Positions 1 to 11,000 of a stretch of 64,000 bases of DNA are shown here, piece by piece (the stretch's first letter is position 1; every line of letters starts with the position of its first letter). The stretch covers positions 9,796,001-9,860,000 of the forward strand of contig NC_026657.2 of NCBI RefSeq assembly GCF_000004075.3, read 5' to 3'. The translations under genes were made by a program, and so were the position numbers. A model generated the notes under the pieces. That model ran no database searches. It had not been told where the DNA came from and saw nothing but the letters and a program-made list of their open reading frames with translations. This DNA is from Cucumis sativus. Taxonomy: Eukaryota > Streptophyta > Magnoliopsida > Cucurbitales > Cucurbitaceae.

Positions 1-2136
1 ATATGCATAATAAAACAATTAAATTTCAAATAGAGTTAAAGATTGAGTTATTTAGATTGTGTGTCAATAAATTCAAACAAAACATTTGATTATGGTATTA
101 TTTCTCAACCAACTTTGTATTTGGATGGATTCTTCACCATTTCGGTTTTTAGTATTTTTAGTTTCAAACATGGTGCCTTGAAAACTTATTATCAATTATG
201 CTTAATAAAGTTTACTAAACTTTATTTCAAAAAGTATTTTATACACACGAGTGTGATGAAAGTGGTAATCTTGTGTTACGCATTACTTTTTAAAAAGTAA
301 TTTTCGACGAAGATGTTCGTACTTTTAAAAGAAAAATATTAGTTAAATATTTTCTTTTAAGTATGAGTACTTTAAATGTCTCTTTTTTTTAGATATTCTT
401 TAACTACTTTAAATTCAAAAAAATATTAAGGAAAAAAAAAACTTTTCAATAAGTTGAAAGTACCTTTTACCATTATCTAAAACCTTTACTAAATACTACC
501 AAATTTTGAAAGAAAAGGAAAATACTTTCCATCGTCCATAAAAGCACTTTAATAACACATGCAATGCTCATACTTAAAAGAAGAAGAAAAAAAATATGAA
601 AAGATGAATTTGAGTGGCTTTCGTTTCCGTCAATGATCTTAACTTTCCATTTATGATTTTTGAGTACAACATATAGAATTACAACACAATTTTAACCAAT
701 TCTAACCTTCAAAACTAAGGGAGATCGTTAAATATAGAAAACAAAGATAAATTATTTAGTAGATTTTGTAGATTTTTTGTGCGTAAATAATTTGTTTTTT
801 CTTTGGTAAAAACCTCAAAAATTAATAATATAAGTTAATTATTGTAAAGCTCATAACTATCAATCATCATCCTACAATGAGCATAATTTAATTGATATTA
901 TATTTGTTCTACCAACTTTAAAATCAAACATTTGTTTTTTACTTTTTGCCGACAATTAGTAAAATGTGTTTGTTTTAATATTTTTTTCAATACAATTAAT
1001 AAATTGTTGGAATAAATGATAATTGACGTTGTTTCTTCGTGAAAATTAATAATTAGATTATAGAAAAATACTTACTTCTTTTCGAATGACCACAAATAAG
1101 TCATTTTCTATTTGGTTAAAAAAACACACATTTTTCATTATCCATAATCTCGACGATAAGTAGATCCACAAAATTTTGTTCGTTGATCTTTTAAACATGG
1201 TGCTACTCTTAAAAGAAAATTGATATGTTCTATCCCTATGAAACAATTATTCTCAAAACTCAAACATTAGGGTGAGTAAATTTGTCTTAAATAGACAACT
1301 TAAATTCGCTGGGTTCAGATCTAAAATGCATATATGAGTTTCTGTTTGTTGGGACAATAATATTACTAACATAAATTTGAAAAATATTTAAATGTGTTTC
1401 ATTTTATATATTTATAAATCATAAAAACTATTCTTACTTGTCCACCAAGACTTATTTGACAATAAATTAATGTTAATTTGTTTATGAATATAACTTAGGT
1501 TTAAAAAATTGATTAGATTGGCCCAATTTTAGTTCATATTGTTCTAAAAAAAATTAAAGTTTAGCTTATAGTTAGATAAATTCTAATATTTGGTTCTTAC
1601 GATTTGACAACTTTTATAAAGAGTTCATACGGACGAGACTATTTTCTATGTTTTTATCGAATTAAAATGACTAAGATCTAGCTATAATCCATAGAAACTA
1701 AATTCTATCATTGTAAAACATGAAGGACCAATTTTGTAATTTATATAATAATTGTTTTAAGGAGGCAAGGAGCACGTGCCCCCTCATATTCTCGTATTTT
1801 AATATTAATTTTGAAGTTTGAAAGTACAAAATATATTAAATAATGCTCCTTTAAGAGTAAATTTGATTTATGGTGCAATATTCCATGGGAAAGGTATTAT
1901 TTTTTATTTTTTTGACGCAATTTTTAATTCACATATTTACATTACTTACGTATATATTTATTTTATTTCATTTCAGAATTAAATGATACAAGATAATTTT
2001 TTTCCGTTCATCGTTAGAATACAAGTATAGTATCAATTCACTAGTAAGTTCAAATTCTTCTTAATATTATTAGTTTTTACTTTTCAATCTATGTGATAAA
2101 TCATAATACTTATATTGTTTAATACCAATTTTGTAG
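1..2136. other. AT-rich intergenic DNA
   Basis: I see no protein gene, RNA gene or clear repeat structure here. Short open frames occur at 43-300 (plus) and 1058-1246 (minus), but their translations are low in complexity and match no family I know. The segment around 1755-1800, containing GGAGCACGTGCCCCC, may be the eroded left part of the hAT element that follows, because that element's recognisable coding remnant begins about 350 bp downstream. Confidence 0.5.
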
Positions 2137-2930
2137 AGTTAAATATATTGGGAATCACAAATGACTTGTCTCAAGTCTTACAAAGAAATGATCGTGATAT
2201 TGTGAATGCAATGAATTTAGTAACCTTTGTAAAAGTGGATTGCAATCAATGAGAGAGACTGGTTGGGATTAGTTATTGAAAAAAGTTTCTAATTTATGCA
2301 ATAGTCATGACATTGAAGTTCTTCAAATGGATGTTATGTTTTTACTTCAAGGACGAAAATGTTGAAACTCTCAACCAATTACAAATTTGCATCATTATTA
2401 TGTTGAAGTCTCCTACGTTGTCATTGATTTGCAACTTCAAGATTTGAATAATTGTTTTATTGAAACGAGTACTGGATTGCTTCTCTGTGTGGCCTGTTTG
2501 AATCCAAGTAATTCATTTGCTGCATTCGATAGTGAAAAACTTAGTCGACTTGCTCAGTTTTATCCAAGAGACTTTTATTCTATTGAACTCTCTATGTTTG
2601 AGGATCAACTTCAAAATTACATTACTAATATGGTTGAACTAAAAAACATTGGTGATCTTGAAGTGAAAATGGTCGTTATGAAAAGAGATAAGGTCTACTT
2701 ATTATTTTATCGATTGCTCGCATTGACATTGATTTTACCGGTTGCAACAACTGCTGTAAAGATAACATTTTCTGCTGTGAATATTGTGAAGACTCGACTG
2801 CATAATGAAATGGGAGATTAATGGATGAATGATTGTCTTATAGCTTATATTGAGAAAGATTTGTTGGATAAGTTAAATAATAAACTTATCATGGATCGAT
2901 TTCAAAACAAGAAAACTCGTAGAGAATAAC
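2137..2930 (+). pseudogene. decayed hAT-type transposase (zinc finger MYM/TTF-like, C-terminal half)
   Basis: Conceptual translation resembles the C-terminal half of plant TTF-type/MYM-like zinc-finger hAT transposases, which are DNA-transposon enzymes acting in the nucleus. Segments around 2160-2250 read like LSQVLQRNDRDIVNAMNLV, and the longest open stretch (2387-2821) includes LLLCVACLNPSNSFAAF, LAQFYPRDF and the dimerisation-region block LALTLILPVATTAVKITFSAVN. The frame is broken several times upstream of 2387. A TAA at 2819-2821 stands where the family continues; beyond it the same frame goes on with WMNDCLIAYIEKDLLDKL up to about 2930, so this is a premature stop (plausibly CAA to TAA). 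The catalytic N-terminal half is not recognisable. The text near 3010-3025 (GGATCCGCCACTGAC) resembles the end of such elements. This is a dead copy. Confidence 0.75.
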
Positions 2931-3030
2931 GGTAATACATATTAAATTAATTAATTTTTAAAATATTTTTTTAGTGTTTTTGTTTCATGGTGTCCCTATA
3001 TAAAATTTATGGATCCGCCACTGACCTTAC

Positions 3031-4287
3031 ATGTTGTAAAAAAAAAAGATATTAATTAAGTTTGATAATTCTTAGAAGCTAACCCATCATAAGAAATAAT
3101 AGTATTTTTTTGTTACATCTATGAGTTTTGGAACAAGTTTACATACATTCTAACTAATCTTATGGGATAATTTGTTTGACCCTATAACACTTAAGTGTCA
3201 AAGAAGAAACTGATATGAATTTATTTGTAGGGAGATGATTGACGGGTAGAGATTAAATTCAGGACATATTAATTAGTCATTGGGAGTGTTGGTAGAGAAA
3301 ATGAAATATTTAGAAGTGGAATACTTTTTAAAGCAAGGAGGAAAAAAGCTATATAAAACTCTAAGAGTATCTTTAATAATTATAGAGAATCAAAATCAAT
3401 GTACAAAAAGAGAGGAAAAAAAAAAGGAAGGAAGAGTGAGAGAAAGAGAAAGAAGTATATGTGGTGATGAGAGGGAATCGAAAAGAATGGTGTAAAGAGG
3501 AGACATAAGCAGTCAATAAATCAAAGATAATGTTTGGTGTTTTTATTTAAACTATTTTTTGCTTTCTCACTTCATTGGTCCCAACATATATAAAATCACC
3601 TTTTCTTTTCCTTTCTTTTCTTTTTTCTCTTTGCCAATTTTTTCCTTTTTCTTCCTTTAAAGTTAAAGTCATCAACCCATACCCTTTTCAATACCCCAAT
3701 AAATCCTCCCTTTCTATAAACTCTTTCATTCACTTTTTTTTTTTTTTTTTTATGAAAAATATATATATATATATATATTTCTGATTCTGTAAATTCAATT
3801 TGTAAAACCCAATTTCAAATTTTATTTTTATTTATTAATAGTAATTATTTGAAGTGGAAATACCCGATTTAGATTGAGAATTAAAATGAGAGTTTTATTT
3901 TTTTTCATTTAATTTGATGGAGGTCTCAAAAGAGTCTCTCAATTCATTTCGCTTTCATTTTGTTTACAAGATTGTACGGACGGAGGGGGTGGGGGGTGGG
4001 GGAGATCACATGGGGCCCACAATGAGTCTTGATGATCTCATCCTCTTTGTTTCTTTTTTTATATTCATGCTATGGGCCCCATTAACAAAAGACAATAAAA
4101 AGACAAATTTTTATTTTTATTTTCTTTCTATTTTATTTGTGGGAACTTTCTAAGTGAAACGAAATGACTGAAATACCCCCATGGCTTATTGTTTCATTTT
4201 TTGTTTTCTTTTTTTCTTGGGATGGGGGATTGAGGATAGAGTTTAGGGTTTAGGGTTTGAATGAGTGATGATTAAAGTGGGATGCCA
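3031..4287. other. intergenic DNA with simple repeats, G-rich tract and telomere-like motif
   Basis: No gene is supported. The stretch contains a TATATAAA-like motif near 3586 followed by a pyrimidine-rich run, a T-run and (TA)n at about 3733-3778, a G-rich tract at 3985-4002 (three runs of five or six G separated by single T), and two and a half copies of the plant telomere-type unit TTTAGGG at about 4241-4259. The last is a common telo-box arrangement and need not mean a real telomere relic. Confidence 0.5.
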
Positions 4288-4296
4288 AAGTACTTT
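4288..4296. repeat. left target-site duplication of the Mutator-like element
   Basis: AAGTACTTT lies immediately left of the first GGGG of the left terminal inverted repeat and is repeated exactly at 8088-8096. A 9-bp direct duplication is the hallmark of Mutator-superfamily insertion. Confidence 0.9.
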
Positions 4297-4407
4297 GGGG
4301 AATTATCAGAAATAGGATAATTTGGAAGGATCTAAAGAGTTTTGAGATGAATTTTAAAAAAGATGACTTTTAGGACAAATTAGTTGGAAAAAGTCTATAT
4401 TACCCTC
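4297..4407 (+). repeat. left terminal inverted repeat of the MULE
   Basis: It aligns to the reverse complement of 7977-8087. Shared blocks include GGGGAATT, AATAGG, AGAGTTTT, TAAAAAAG, TTTAGGA, AAATT and TACCCTC. Identity by eye is roughly 70 percent with a few single-base gaps. Confidence 0.85.
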
Positions 4408-4923
4408 AAGTTAAAAAATATCCTAAAATCAATTTATGAATCCTCTCTTCTCCTTCTCCTTCTCCCTCCGTTTTTTCACTTTCTAAAAATGTTTCATTTT
4501 TCTCTCATCCCTCCCTCTAGTGTTTCATTTTCACGAAATTTCCTTTTTCTTCCTTTTCCATTCTTTAATTCGTTTTCTTGAAATTTCTTTCTCAAAGCTC
4601 TTCCCATGGTCTCCACCGGCCTTTGAAAACCATTTTCTCCATTTTCTCACTTCCAAAAAGAATATTTCATTTTTCTCTCATCTCTCTCCATTTTCATACA
4701 TTGTGGGATAAATTGGCCTTCCTAATTCTAAGAGCATGAGAATGTTGCTCTCACCTGCATTGTTGTACATTATATAAAAGTTCTGCACACTTTACAATTT
4801 TCCAAGATAATGAAATAAAAATTGCATACCAAAAAACAAAAATGGTATTCATTCCATTATATAAAACTATTTATGTACATAGTTTGGAACATATACAATT
4901 CCTTCAAAAGTTGGAACTAAAAG

Positions 4924-5466
4924 TCAATACATGGGATTGTTGGTCCATAATTGAAATGCCAATTGTTTTCTAAAATATGACATGTTTTCTTGACATAATG
5001 TAGCTACATCTAAACCAGAAGCTTCATATTCGAAATACTTAATTGTAAATACACCACAATCACTATTGTTGCGTTGAAGTGGAATGGAGTCGACAATGAC
5101 AAGTGGCCAAGGTTCCTTGTGTGTTGATGATCCGCCTCTCCTAACAAAGAATCCAGTAGCATCGAGCAAATTTGGCACCATCTCTTGAATTGGCTCTAAT
5201 ATGCTTCTCATATCTTCGGCACTCGTCAGCGACGGAAGCGAATCCCATACCTTAACTTGACAACGTACCAAGTCCAAGCATAATAGAATCCAATGATTGC
5301 CATGGATATTGAATGGAGAGTAAATGTAATCAACATTCACCCAAGGATCTTGACAGTCTTGTTTTGATCCGACAACATAGTCAACCTGCTTACTAAATGT
5401 GATAAACTGCTTACTAAGCTGCATTATACATGAGACCGTTAGTTGATGTCGAAGCCATACTGAAAC
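4924..5466 (-). CDS. Ulp1/SENP-like cysteine protease, C-terminal catalytic exon, transposon-borne
   Basis: This encodes a peptidase family C48 domain. The family cleaves SUMO from proteins, but MULE-borne copies have no proven substrate. The open frame extends to 5520, yet a pyrimidine-rich tract and ...TTTATGCAG splice acceptor just before 5466 suggest the true exon starts at VSVWLRHQL. Numbering the 198-residue open frame from 5520, the catalytic set is present: H76 in GNHWILLCLDL, D93 in VKVWDSL, Q149 in SIPLQRNNSDCG and C155 in DCGVFTIKY. The protein ends at NNPMY followed by a stop at 4924-4926. Upstream exons are not recognisable; on that side the frame runs into the 178-bp array. I read it as a truncated gene inside a MULE, with its catalytic residues intact, so decay is recent or selection persists. 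Confidence 0.8.
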   Translation of the reverse strand, partial: VSVWLRHQLTVSCIMQLSKQFITFSKQVDYVVGSKQDCQDPWVNVDYIYSPFNIHGNHWILLCLDLVRCQVKVWDSLPSLTSAEDMRSILEPIQEMVPNLLDATGFFVRRGGSSTHKEPWPLVIVDSIPLQRNNSDCGVFTIKYFEYEASGLDVATLCQENMSYFRKQLAFQLWTNNPMY

Positions 5467-5525
5467 CTGCATAAAAAAAAAACTAATTAAATATAATTGC
5501 ATAAGAGACTTACTAAACATGGATG

Positions 5526-7163
5526 CACTAGCATCTTGGGACTTCTACTCAAAATTTTGGAAGGTGAGAGATAGGTGCTGATAGGTGCGAGATGCTGGAA
5601 AACTACAAGGCAAAGTTGCTAAGTCTAATAAAATTGCTAACCCTAAAGCCTTAACACCTAGTAGAGTAGCTAAACATGCATTCTAAACGGTTTAGGAAGT
5701 TAACACTCTTATATTGGGACTTCTACTCAAAATTTTGGAAGGTGAGTCTAATAAAATTGCTAATCCTAAAGCCTTAACACCAAGTAGACTAGCTAAACAT
5801 GCATTCTAAACGGTTTAGGAAGTTTACACTCTTATATTGGGACTTCTACTCAAAATTTTGGAAGGTGAGAGATAGGTGCTGATAGGTGAGAGATGATGGA
5901 AAACTTCAAGGCAAAGTTGCTAAGTCTAATACAATTGCTAACCCTATAGCCTTAACACCTAGTAGACTAGCTAAACATGCATTCTAAACGGTTTAGGAAG
6001 TTTACACTCTTATATTGGGACTTCTACTCAAAATTTTGGAAGGTGAGAGATAGGTGCTGATAGGTGAGAGATGATGGAAAACTTCAAGGCAAAGTTGCTA
6101 AGTCTAATACAATTGCTAACCCTATAGCCTTAACACCTAGTAGACTAGCTAAACATGCATTCTAAACGGTTTAGGAAGTTTACACTCTTATATTGGGACT
6201 TCTACTCAAAATTTTGGAAGGTGAGAGATAGGTGCTGATAGGTGAGAGATGATGGAAAACTTCAAGGCAAAGTTGCTAAGTCTAATACAATTGCTAACCC
6301 TATAGCCTTAACACCTAGTAGACTAGCTAAACATGCATTCTAAACGGTTTAGGAAGTTAACACTCTTTATATTGGGACTTCTACTCAAAATTTTGGAAGG
6401 TGAGAGATAGGTGCTGATAGGTGAGAGATGATGGAAAACTTCAAGGCAAAGTTGCTAAGTCTAATACAATTGCTAACCCTATAGCCTTAACACCTAGTAG
6501 ACTAGCTAAACATGCATTCTAAACGGTTTAGGAAGTTTACACTCTTATATTGGGACTTCTACTCAAAATTTTGGAAGGTGAGAGATAGGTGCTGATAGGT
6601 GAGAGATGATGGAAAACTTCAAGGCAAAGTTGCTAAGTCTAATACAATTGCTAACCCTATAGCCTTAACACCTAGTAGACTAGCTAAACATGCATTCTAA
6701 ACGGTTTAGGAAGTTTACACTCTTATATTGGGACTTCTACTCAAAATTTTGGAAGGTGAGAGATAGGTGCTGATAGGTGAGAGATGATGGAAAACTTCAA
6801 GGCAAAGTTGCTAAGTCTAATACAATTGCTAACCCTATAGCCTTAACACCTAGTAGACTAGCTAAACATGCATTCTAAACGGTTTAGGAAGTTTACACTC
6901 TTATATTGGGACTTCTACTCAAAATTTTGGAAGGTGAGAGATAGGTGCTGATAGGTGAGAGATGATGGAAAACTTCAAGGCAAAGTTGCTAAGTCTAATA
7001 CAATTGCTAACCCTATAGCCTTAACACCTAGTAGACTAGCTAAACATGCATTCTAAACGGTTTAGGAAGTTAACACTCTTATATTGGGACTTCTACTCAA
7101 AATTTTGGAAGGTGAGAGATAGGTGCTGATAGGTGAGAGATGATGGAAAACTTCAAGGCAAAG
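5526..7163 (+). repeat. tandem array of ten ~178-bp units
   Basis: The phrase TTGGGACTTCTACTC recurs at 5536, 5714, 5837, 6015, 6193, 6372, 6550, 6728, 6906 and 7084, giving spacings of 178, 123, 178, 178, 179, 178, 178, 178 and 178 bp. The second unit lacks about 55 bp, and the tenth is cut after about 80 bp at AAGGCAAAG. The first unit is the most divergent, while units 3-9 are almost identical, the pattern expected from unequal exchange or replication slippage. Each unit carries an internal near-repeat of GATAGGTG and GAGAGAT words. No long open frame spans the units. The array lies wholly inside the MULE. Confidence 0.97.
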
Positions 7164-7976
7164 GAAATGGTCTTTCAACAATGCAGCTTATGATAATGTC
7201 TTTAGAATACAATATTTAGAATGCATGTTTAGCACATATCTATTGTACTGGTAACTTTGCAGAGTTTATATGGGATACCAAATATATGTTCGAATTCAAG
7301 TTCTAAACTCCAAGGTATGGTTTTTCTATTATTACAGTACATTGCAAAGGAAATGGTTTTTCTTCCTAAAAACAGAATGGCTCCCACGGTTCTCTATGTC
7401 TGTGTGCATATGACATGCATTTCTTCTCCAAAATGTGCCAAAAACAAAAAACTCACATCTTAACAGACAACTTAAACAAACAAGATGGAATACTGTAATA
7501 ATAAATAAGCTACAACAGACTAACTCTAAAAAAAAAACTGAGATTTTATTACTCACTTGACTTCAAAGATGATGGATACGGCACTGCCAATGTAGAGGAG
7601 TGGATAAGAAATGGAGAGGTCCGGTGAAAACAAACCTGAAATCGAAATGGATGGAAGTGGAGAAGCGTCCGCCGGAGATGAAGTCGAAAGTAAAACGGAG
7701 ACCCGTGCAGAAGAAATGGAGACGTTCCGTGAACAAGTTGAAATCGGAAAATATAGCGGAGAGTCGTGAAGAAGAAATGGATGGAAGTGGAGAAGAAATG
7801 GACGGAAGAGAAAAACGTTCACCGGAGGCGGGAGAGAGTTGAAGAGGGTAACTGCAGACGCGGGAGAGTTCAAATGCTGAGGTTTACGTTTTTCTTTTGA
7901 ACGGCCTTCTGTCTTCGGGTTGAAGAAAAGGAAAAAGAAGAAAAGGAAAAAGAAGAAAAGAGGAAGGAAAATAAAA
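7164..7976. other. MULE interior between the array and the right TIR
   Basis: There is no recognisable protein domain. Around 7260-7314 an AG-flanked and GT-flanked open segment (SLYGIPNICSNSSSKLQ on the plus strand) looks like a captured exon but matches nothing I know. Between about 7610 and 7840 the plus strand has diverged tandem words of the GAAATGGATGGAAGTGGAG type, and 7916-7965 is purine-rich AAGAAGAAAAGGAAAAAG repeats. The minus-strand open frame at 7553-7993 translates to Phe- and Ser-rich low-complexity sequence and is probably leader, not protein. Confidence 0.5.
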
Positions 7977-8087
7977 GAGGGTATTTTCGTCATTTCACCT
8001 CCAATTTATCCTAAATCTCAACTTTTTTACAATCAATCCTAAAACTCTATTTCTACCCCATTTTTGGCCTATTCTTGTCAATTCCCC
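7977..8087 (-). repeat. right terminal inverted repeat of the MULE
   Basis: It is the reverse-complement partner of 4297-4407 and ends exactly at the CCCC before the right target-site duplication. Both the Ulp1 exon and the 7553-7993 open frame run leftward from this end, so a promoter, if there is one, probably sits here; that is inference. Confidence 0.85.
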
Positions 8088-8096
8088 AAGTACTTT
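8088..8096. repeat. right target-site duplication of the Mutator-like element
   Basis: AAGTACTTT directly follows the terminal CCCC of the element and matches 4288-4296 exactly. Confidence 0.9.
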
Positions 8097-11000
8097 GTTG
8101 GCCCTTTTCTTTCTTTCTTAATTTCTTTCTCTCTCTCTCTCTCTCTTTTTTTTTTTTGGGAGTTCTGACCGTTTTGCTTTTTGGGTGAAGGATTAAAGTG
8201 TTTTGGTGCCTTTTGATGGCAACATGGCCAACCCAAAGTGGAGAAAAATAAAAGGATTCATAATAGAGGGAAAAGACAATAGTGCCATTGAAAAAATGGA
8301 CTACCATTCAAAAGACTAAATAAAAAGGAAAAATATCACTTTCCTCTCTTTTCAGTTTTCATCAACACTCCTTCCATTTTAATAATACCTATTCTTTTAA
8401 AATGGATAAATACATAGAATTGAAAATATACTCGTTTCATTCACTTTTCTTGTCATAAATTATCATCACTTCAAACAACTTTGAAACTAAAACAAAACCC
8501 ATCATAGTTAGTATTAATTGATTTAATGTTAAACAAGTTGTATAGTTTAGTCTCTTGATTCTTCAAGGTGGAATTCTCAAGCATAATAACCCAACAAAGA
8601 ATTTACTTCAATTTATCTACGATTTAATATCATATGAGTTTTATTAGCAATCAAATATTGTATGATTATGATAAGTTGTATTGTACGATTCATGTGAAAA
8701 GCAAGTTAAATAAGTTCCGAATAAAGGAAAAGATGAAAGTGAAGAGAAAAAAAGTCATGAAATGGAGGGACCGAATCATAGTTTTAAGCCAAGAAAAAAG
8801 GGTTATTAAATTGTGGAGTTTGGATGATGTGGGATTGGGGAAGGGGACAGAGATAGATTGATGAAAGTTGGAAGGCTGCACCAAACTTTGGGCAGTCGTT
8901 GTTTCAAATGTTGCAAATTCTTACTATCAATATAATATAATATATATATATAATTTTCAATATTGAAAATCAATTCCTGTTATTGTCAATGGAATAGTGT
9001 TTGTTTCTATTCTTCCCGTGATAAGATTGTGAGTCAATTTCAATCTATATCTCTTGAAAAAGAAAATAAAATAAAAACTTTATTCACTAATTTCAATTTA
9101 AAAGAAAAAAACGTTTTGTTTTCTATTAAATATTCAAACTTTAATAATAAATAAGAATTGAGAACACATTATAAATGAATCAAAATAATTTGAGATGACA
9201 TCGAGATTGAGACCTATAGTGCGTTTAGTAAGGTTTTGGGTGCTTCTTTTTAGCTAAAATTATTTTTAGTTTAAACTTCAATAAGATAACCATTTAACTA
9301 ATCTACTCTTCATTTTATAATAAAATTATTTTTATATTTTAAATTTAATGTAAATTGTCAAACTTTTCGTAACAATTTAATCGATCTACATATTAAAAAA
9401 ATCTCACAAAATTATAACAAACAATATGTTTTTAACGTAACTATGTTATATAAATTTTAAAGTATAAATATTAGATTGATTGACAAACTACAATGTTATT
9501 TCTAAATTCAAGAAGTAAACGTATTTTAAACAAATATGTTTTTATTTTATTGATTTGGTTAATTGGTATTTTGCTTCTTGTTATATATTCTATAAAAAAA
9601 AATTGAATTGGTAGGGTCGTTTATCACAGAAGCAAACTTTTTTTTTTTTTTTTAGATAATCACATGTGAAGTAAATCTTATCTTTCTTTCTAAAAGGCCT
9701 CATTAAATCCTCAATGTTTTAAAGTTTAAATATATCTAAAAAAAGGATAAGGAAATAACAATAAAGAAAAAGTGGGTAAAAAATAATTAAAACGTGTAAA
9801 AGGCAATTGGAAAGATGTATGTAATTAACAATCTTTTTCAAAAGTTGCAAAACCCAAATACTACTCTCAAACATGACTATTAATGATAAGAGAATTTTCT
9901 TTAAAAAAGAAGAAAAATATTGTATTTTGGGGACCAAATTGGCTAATTATTGACAACTTTTTTTTTTTATATATATATAATTTTTATGTATTTATTTATT
10001 GCAGTATTATTGTTAAAATTGTTGGAGGTTGAATGTTTGCTATTTGTGGTGTGGCCCAGCAAATGTAGAGAATAAAGATTGGTAAATGGGCCTTTTGGAT
10101 TGACCATTTCCTTCAAACTCCACACTCTAAACCAAGCAGTAAGCACTCCCCCATTTGAATGAACCCACCAAACAGTCCCCAACACACACTGTTCAAAAAA
10201 GTGACAAATCCTGGTATCTCAATCATTTTTCTTTATTACAACCCTGCCTTTTTTCCCCCCTTTCTTTTTTACTATATTCAAATTTTCAAGGCCCCATTTT
10301 GATATTCTAATTCTGAACTAATTTCTATCCAAGTTTTTAATAACTGCTTTTTCAAATTTTCGGATGTTTAACACTCCTAACATATATACCACAAAACATA
10401 GAAACTAATATATGGAAGTGACAACATTAGGAATTTAAGTATTTTCCTCAGAAATAAAAACCAAGTATAAAACGAAAAGAGAGAGATTTTGGTTGGTGTT
10501 AGTAAGTGTTTGGGATTAGAATATTAATAATTGTTATGGGTGAGAAAGAATGATGAAAACACAATAAACTAATTGAAAGGGAAAGATTTGGCGTAATCAA
10601 ATCCAAGTACCCTCTCTTTTTTCACTTAACTTTCTTAAAGTTGAGATTTAACTTTGATATCATTTATCATCACCAACACCTAATTAAATGTACCATCTCA
10701 GTCTTTATCTTCATTACATATTTTCTTGTAGGCTTTAAAAAGTACCTAATTTAAATTTGTTTAAAAAATTACTTTCATTATTCATCCACTTTTCTCATTC
10801 ATATTTTCTAAAAACATTTCCCTAAATTCTCAAACTCGAGACCTAATTGAAATTAAAACTTAAATCGTAAGGGTACAAGTTCAAGTTTCAATTCATCCAC
10901 AGTTATGGTAAGAGATTTGGACAGTAATTACCAATTTGTTTGGGGGGTAATTTACTCCATTTGTTTTTATGTGATTTGGGAGAGTAATAAGGAAAGAAAA

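Larger units (their letters stand above)
4297..8087. mobile_element. non-autonomous Mutator-like element (MULE) carrying a Ulp1 domain and a 178-bp array
   Basis: The ends are inverted copies of about 110 bp, both starting GGGGAATT and both ending near a TACCCTC/ATACCCTC block. They are flanked by a perfect 9-bp duplication (AAGTACTTT). The 3.79-kb interior has a Ulp1-like cysteine protease exon (4924-5466, minus), a tandem array of 178-bp units (about 5526-7163) and a purine-rich segment next to the right end. No MURA-type transposase is visible, so movement would need an enzyme supplied in trans. Plant MULEs with Ulp1/SENP-like domains are known (Kaonashi in Arabidopsis, CUMULE in melon), and this element fits that type. 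The intact duplication and alignable ends suggest a fairly recent insertion. The internal array is unusual. Confidence 0.88.

Noticed and set aside
1765-1790. GGAGCACGTGCCCCCT resembling miR164
   Set aside because: Only part of the miR164 sequence matches and no complementary arm is nearby; it is more likely the edge of the hAT relic.
4241-4259. Internal telomere-like repeat (TTTAGGG)2.5
   Set aside because: Two and a half units are within what telo-box promoters and chance produce; no longer array is present.
7553-7993. 146-codon minus-strand ORF at the right end of the MULE
   Set aside because: Phe/Ser/Leu-rich translation of purine-rich repeats overlapping the TIR; no domain.
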